From Pseudomonadota bacterium (GTDB lineage Bacteria; Pseudomonadota; Alphaproteobacteria; Rhizobiales; Hyphomicrobiaceae), in NCBI GenBank assembly GCA_023412745.1, contig JAEZBZ010000228.1:1-31545 (forward strand): a stretch of 31,545 nucleotides of DNA. Direction: 5' to 3'. Below, piece by piece: positions 31,426 through 31,545 of this stretch. How positions within the stretch are numbered: the first letter of the stretch is position 1; each line of letters starts with the position of its first letter. Both the position numbers and the translations under genes were made by a program. A model generated the notes under the pieces. That model ran no database searches. It saw only the letters and a list, made by a program, of their open reading frames with translations, and had not been told where the DNA came from.

Positions 31426-31545
31426 TTGGAAGAAATCGCCTCGCTCATGCAGGGGTTTTCCATCGCGTTATCCCCCTTCAACCTGCTGCTGATGCTTGTG
31501 GGCATATTGCTCGGAGTGATCATCGGCGTCCTTCCCGGCCTTGGC
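31426..31545 (+). CDS. Tripartite tricarboxylate transporter permease TctA, N-terminal part (cut by window end)
   Basis: Only the first 40 codons are inside the window. The sequence GFSIALSPFNLLLMLVGILL followed by GVIIGVLPGLG is the first membrane segment and the GVLPGLG turn that define TctA large permease subunits. TTG 31426 is chosen because AAGGA lies 8 nt upstream and the protein then begins where TctA proteins usually begin (MEEIASLMQGF). An in-frame ATG at 31378 would add 16 residues but has no ribosome-binding site. TctA works with TctB and a periplasmic binding protein TctC, expected downstream. Divergent placement from the oxalate operon suggests uptake of oxalate or a related acid; this is inference. 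Confidence 0.82.
   Translation, partial: MEEIASLMQGFSIALSPFNLLLMLVGILLGVIIGVLPGLG

Overview
The window reads as chromosome from an alphaproteobacterium of the order Hyphomicrobiales (Xanthobacteraceae or Bradyrhizobium-like). I base this on the high G+C coding style, the xseA–DUF2093 pair, the lspA–lipoprotein–M16 peptidase pair order, and an oxalate-catabolism operon typical of soil and plant-associated members. The placement is inference; there is no rRNA gene to settle it. No transposase, integrase, tRNA, rRNA or CRISPR array was seen.

Bases 1–8771 are a plus-strand housekeeping block: the 3' part of ileS, lspA overlapping it by 4 nt, a small lipoprotein, two paired periplasmic M16 peptidases (only the first with the zinc motif), pgi and mutL. 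A decayed class III nucleotide cyclase follows (8945–9244). A minus-strand group then holds rluB, rsmD and a DMT permease; the RluB homologue carries a tail of 14-residue tandem repeats. tadA (+) is followed by a minus-strand run purD – haloacetate dehalogenase – patatin phospholipase, then xseA and DUF2093 (+).

Bases 18212–19175 are a gene-poor stretch with a small secreted protein, two terminators and a possible 25-codon micro-gene whose ribosome-binding site matches the 16S rRNA tail over 15 nt. corA and chrA converge with overlapping stop codons. A divergent SDR and a VOC/DUF1428/DUF899 group follow.

The most interesting part is 24521–31545. One minus-strand operon, gntR–oxc–frc–formyltransferase-like hydrolase–fhs, ends at a clear intrinsic terminator. 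It encodes CoA-dependent oxalate decarboxylation and entry of the product formate into the folate pool. Divergent from it starts a TctA-type permease gene, cut by the window end. The 336-bp divergent region holds two mirror-image promoters with the same architecture (TTGCRC, 18-bp spacer, TATGGT), each overlapping the same perfect palindrome TGGTATACCA. This suggests that the GntR protein controls catabolism and uptake together, and that the tripartite transporter imports oxalate or a related acid.
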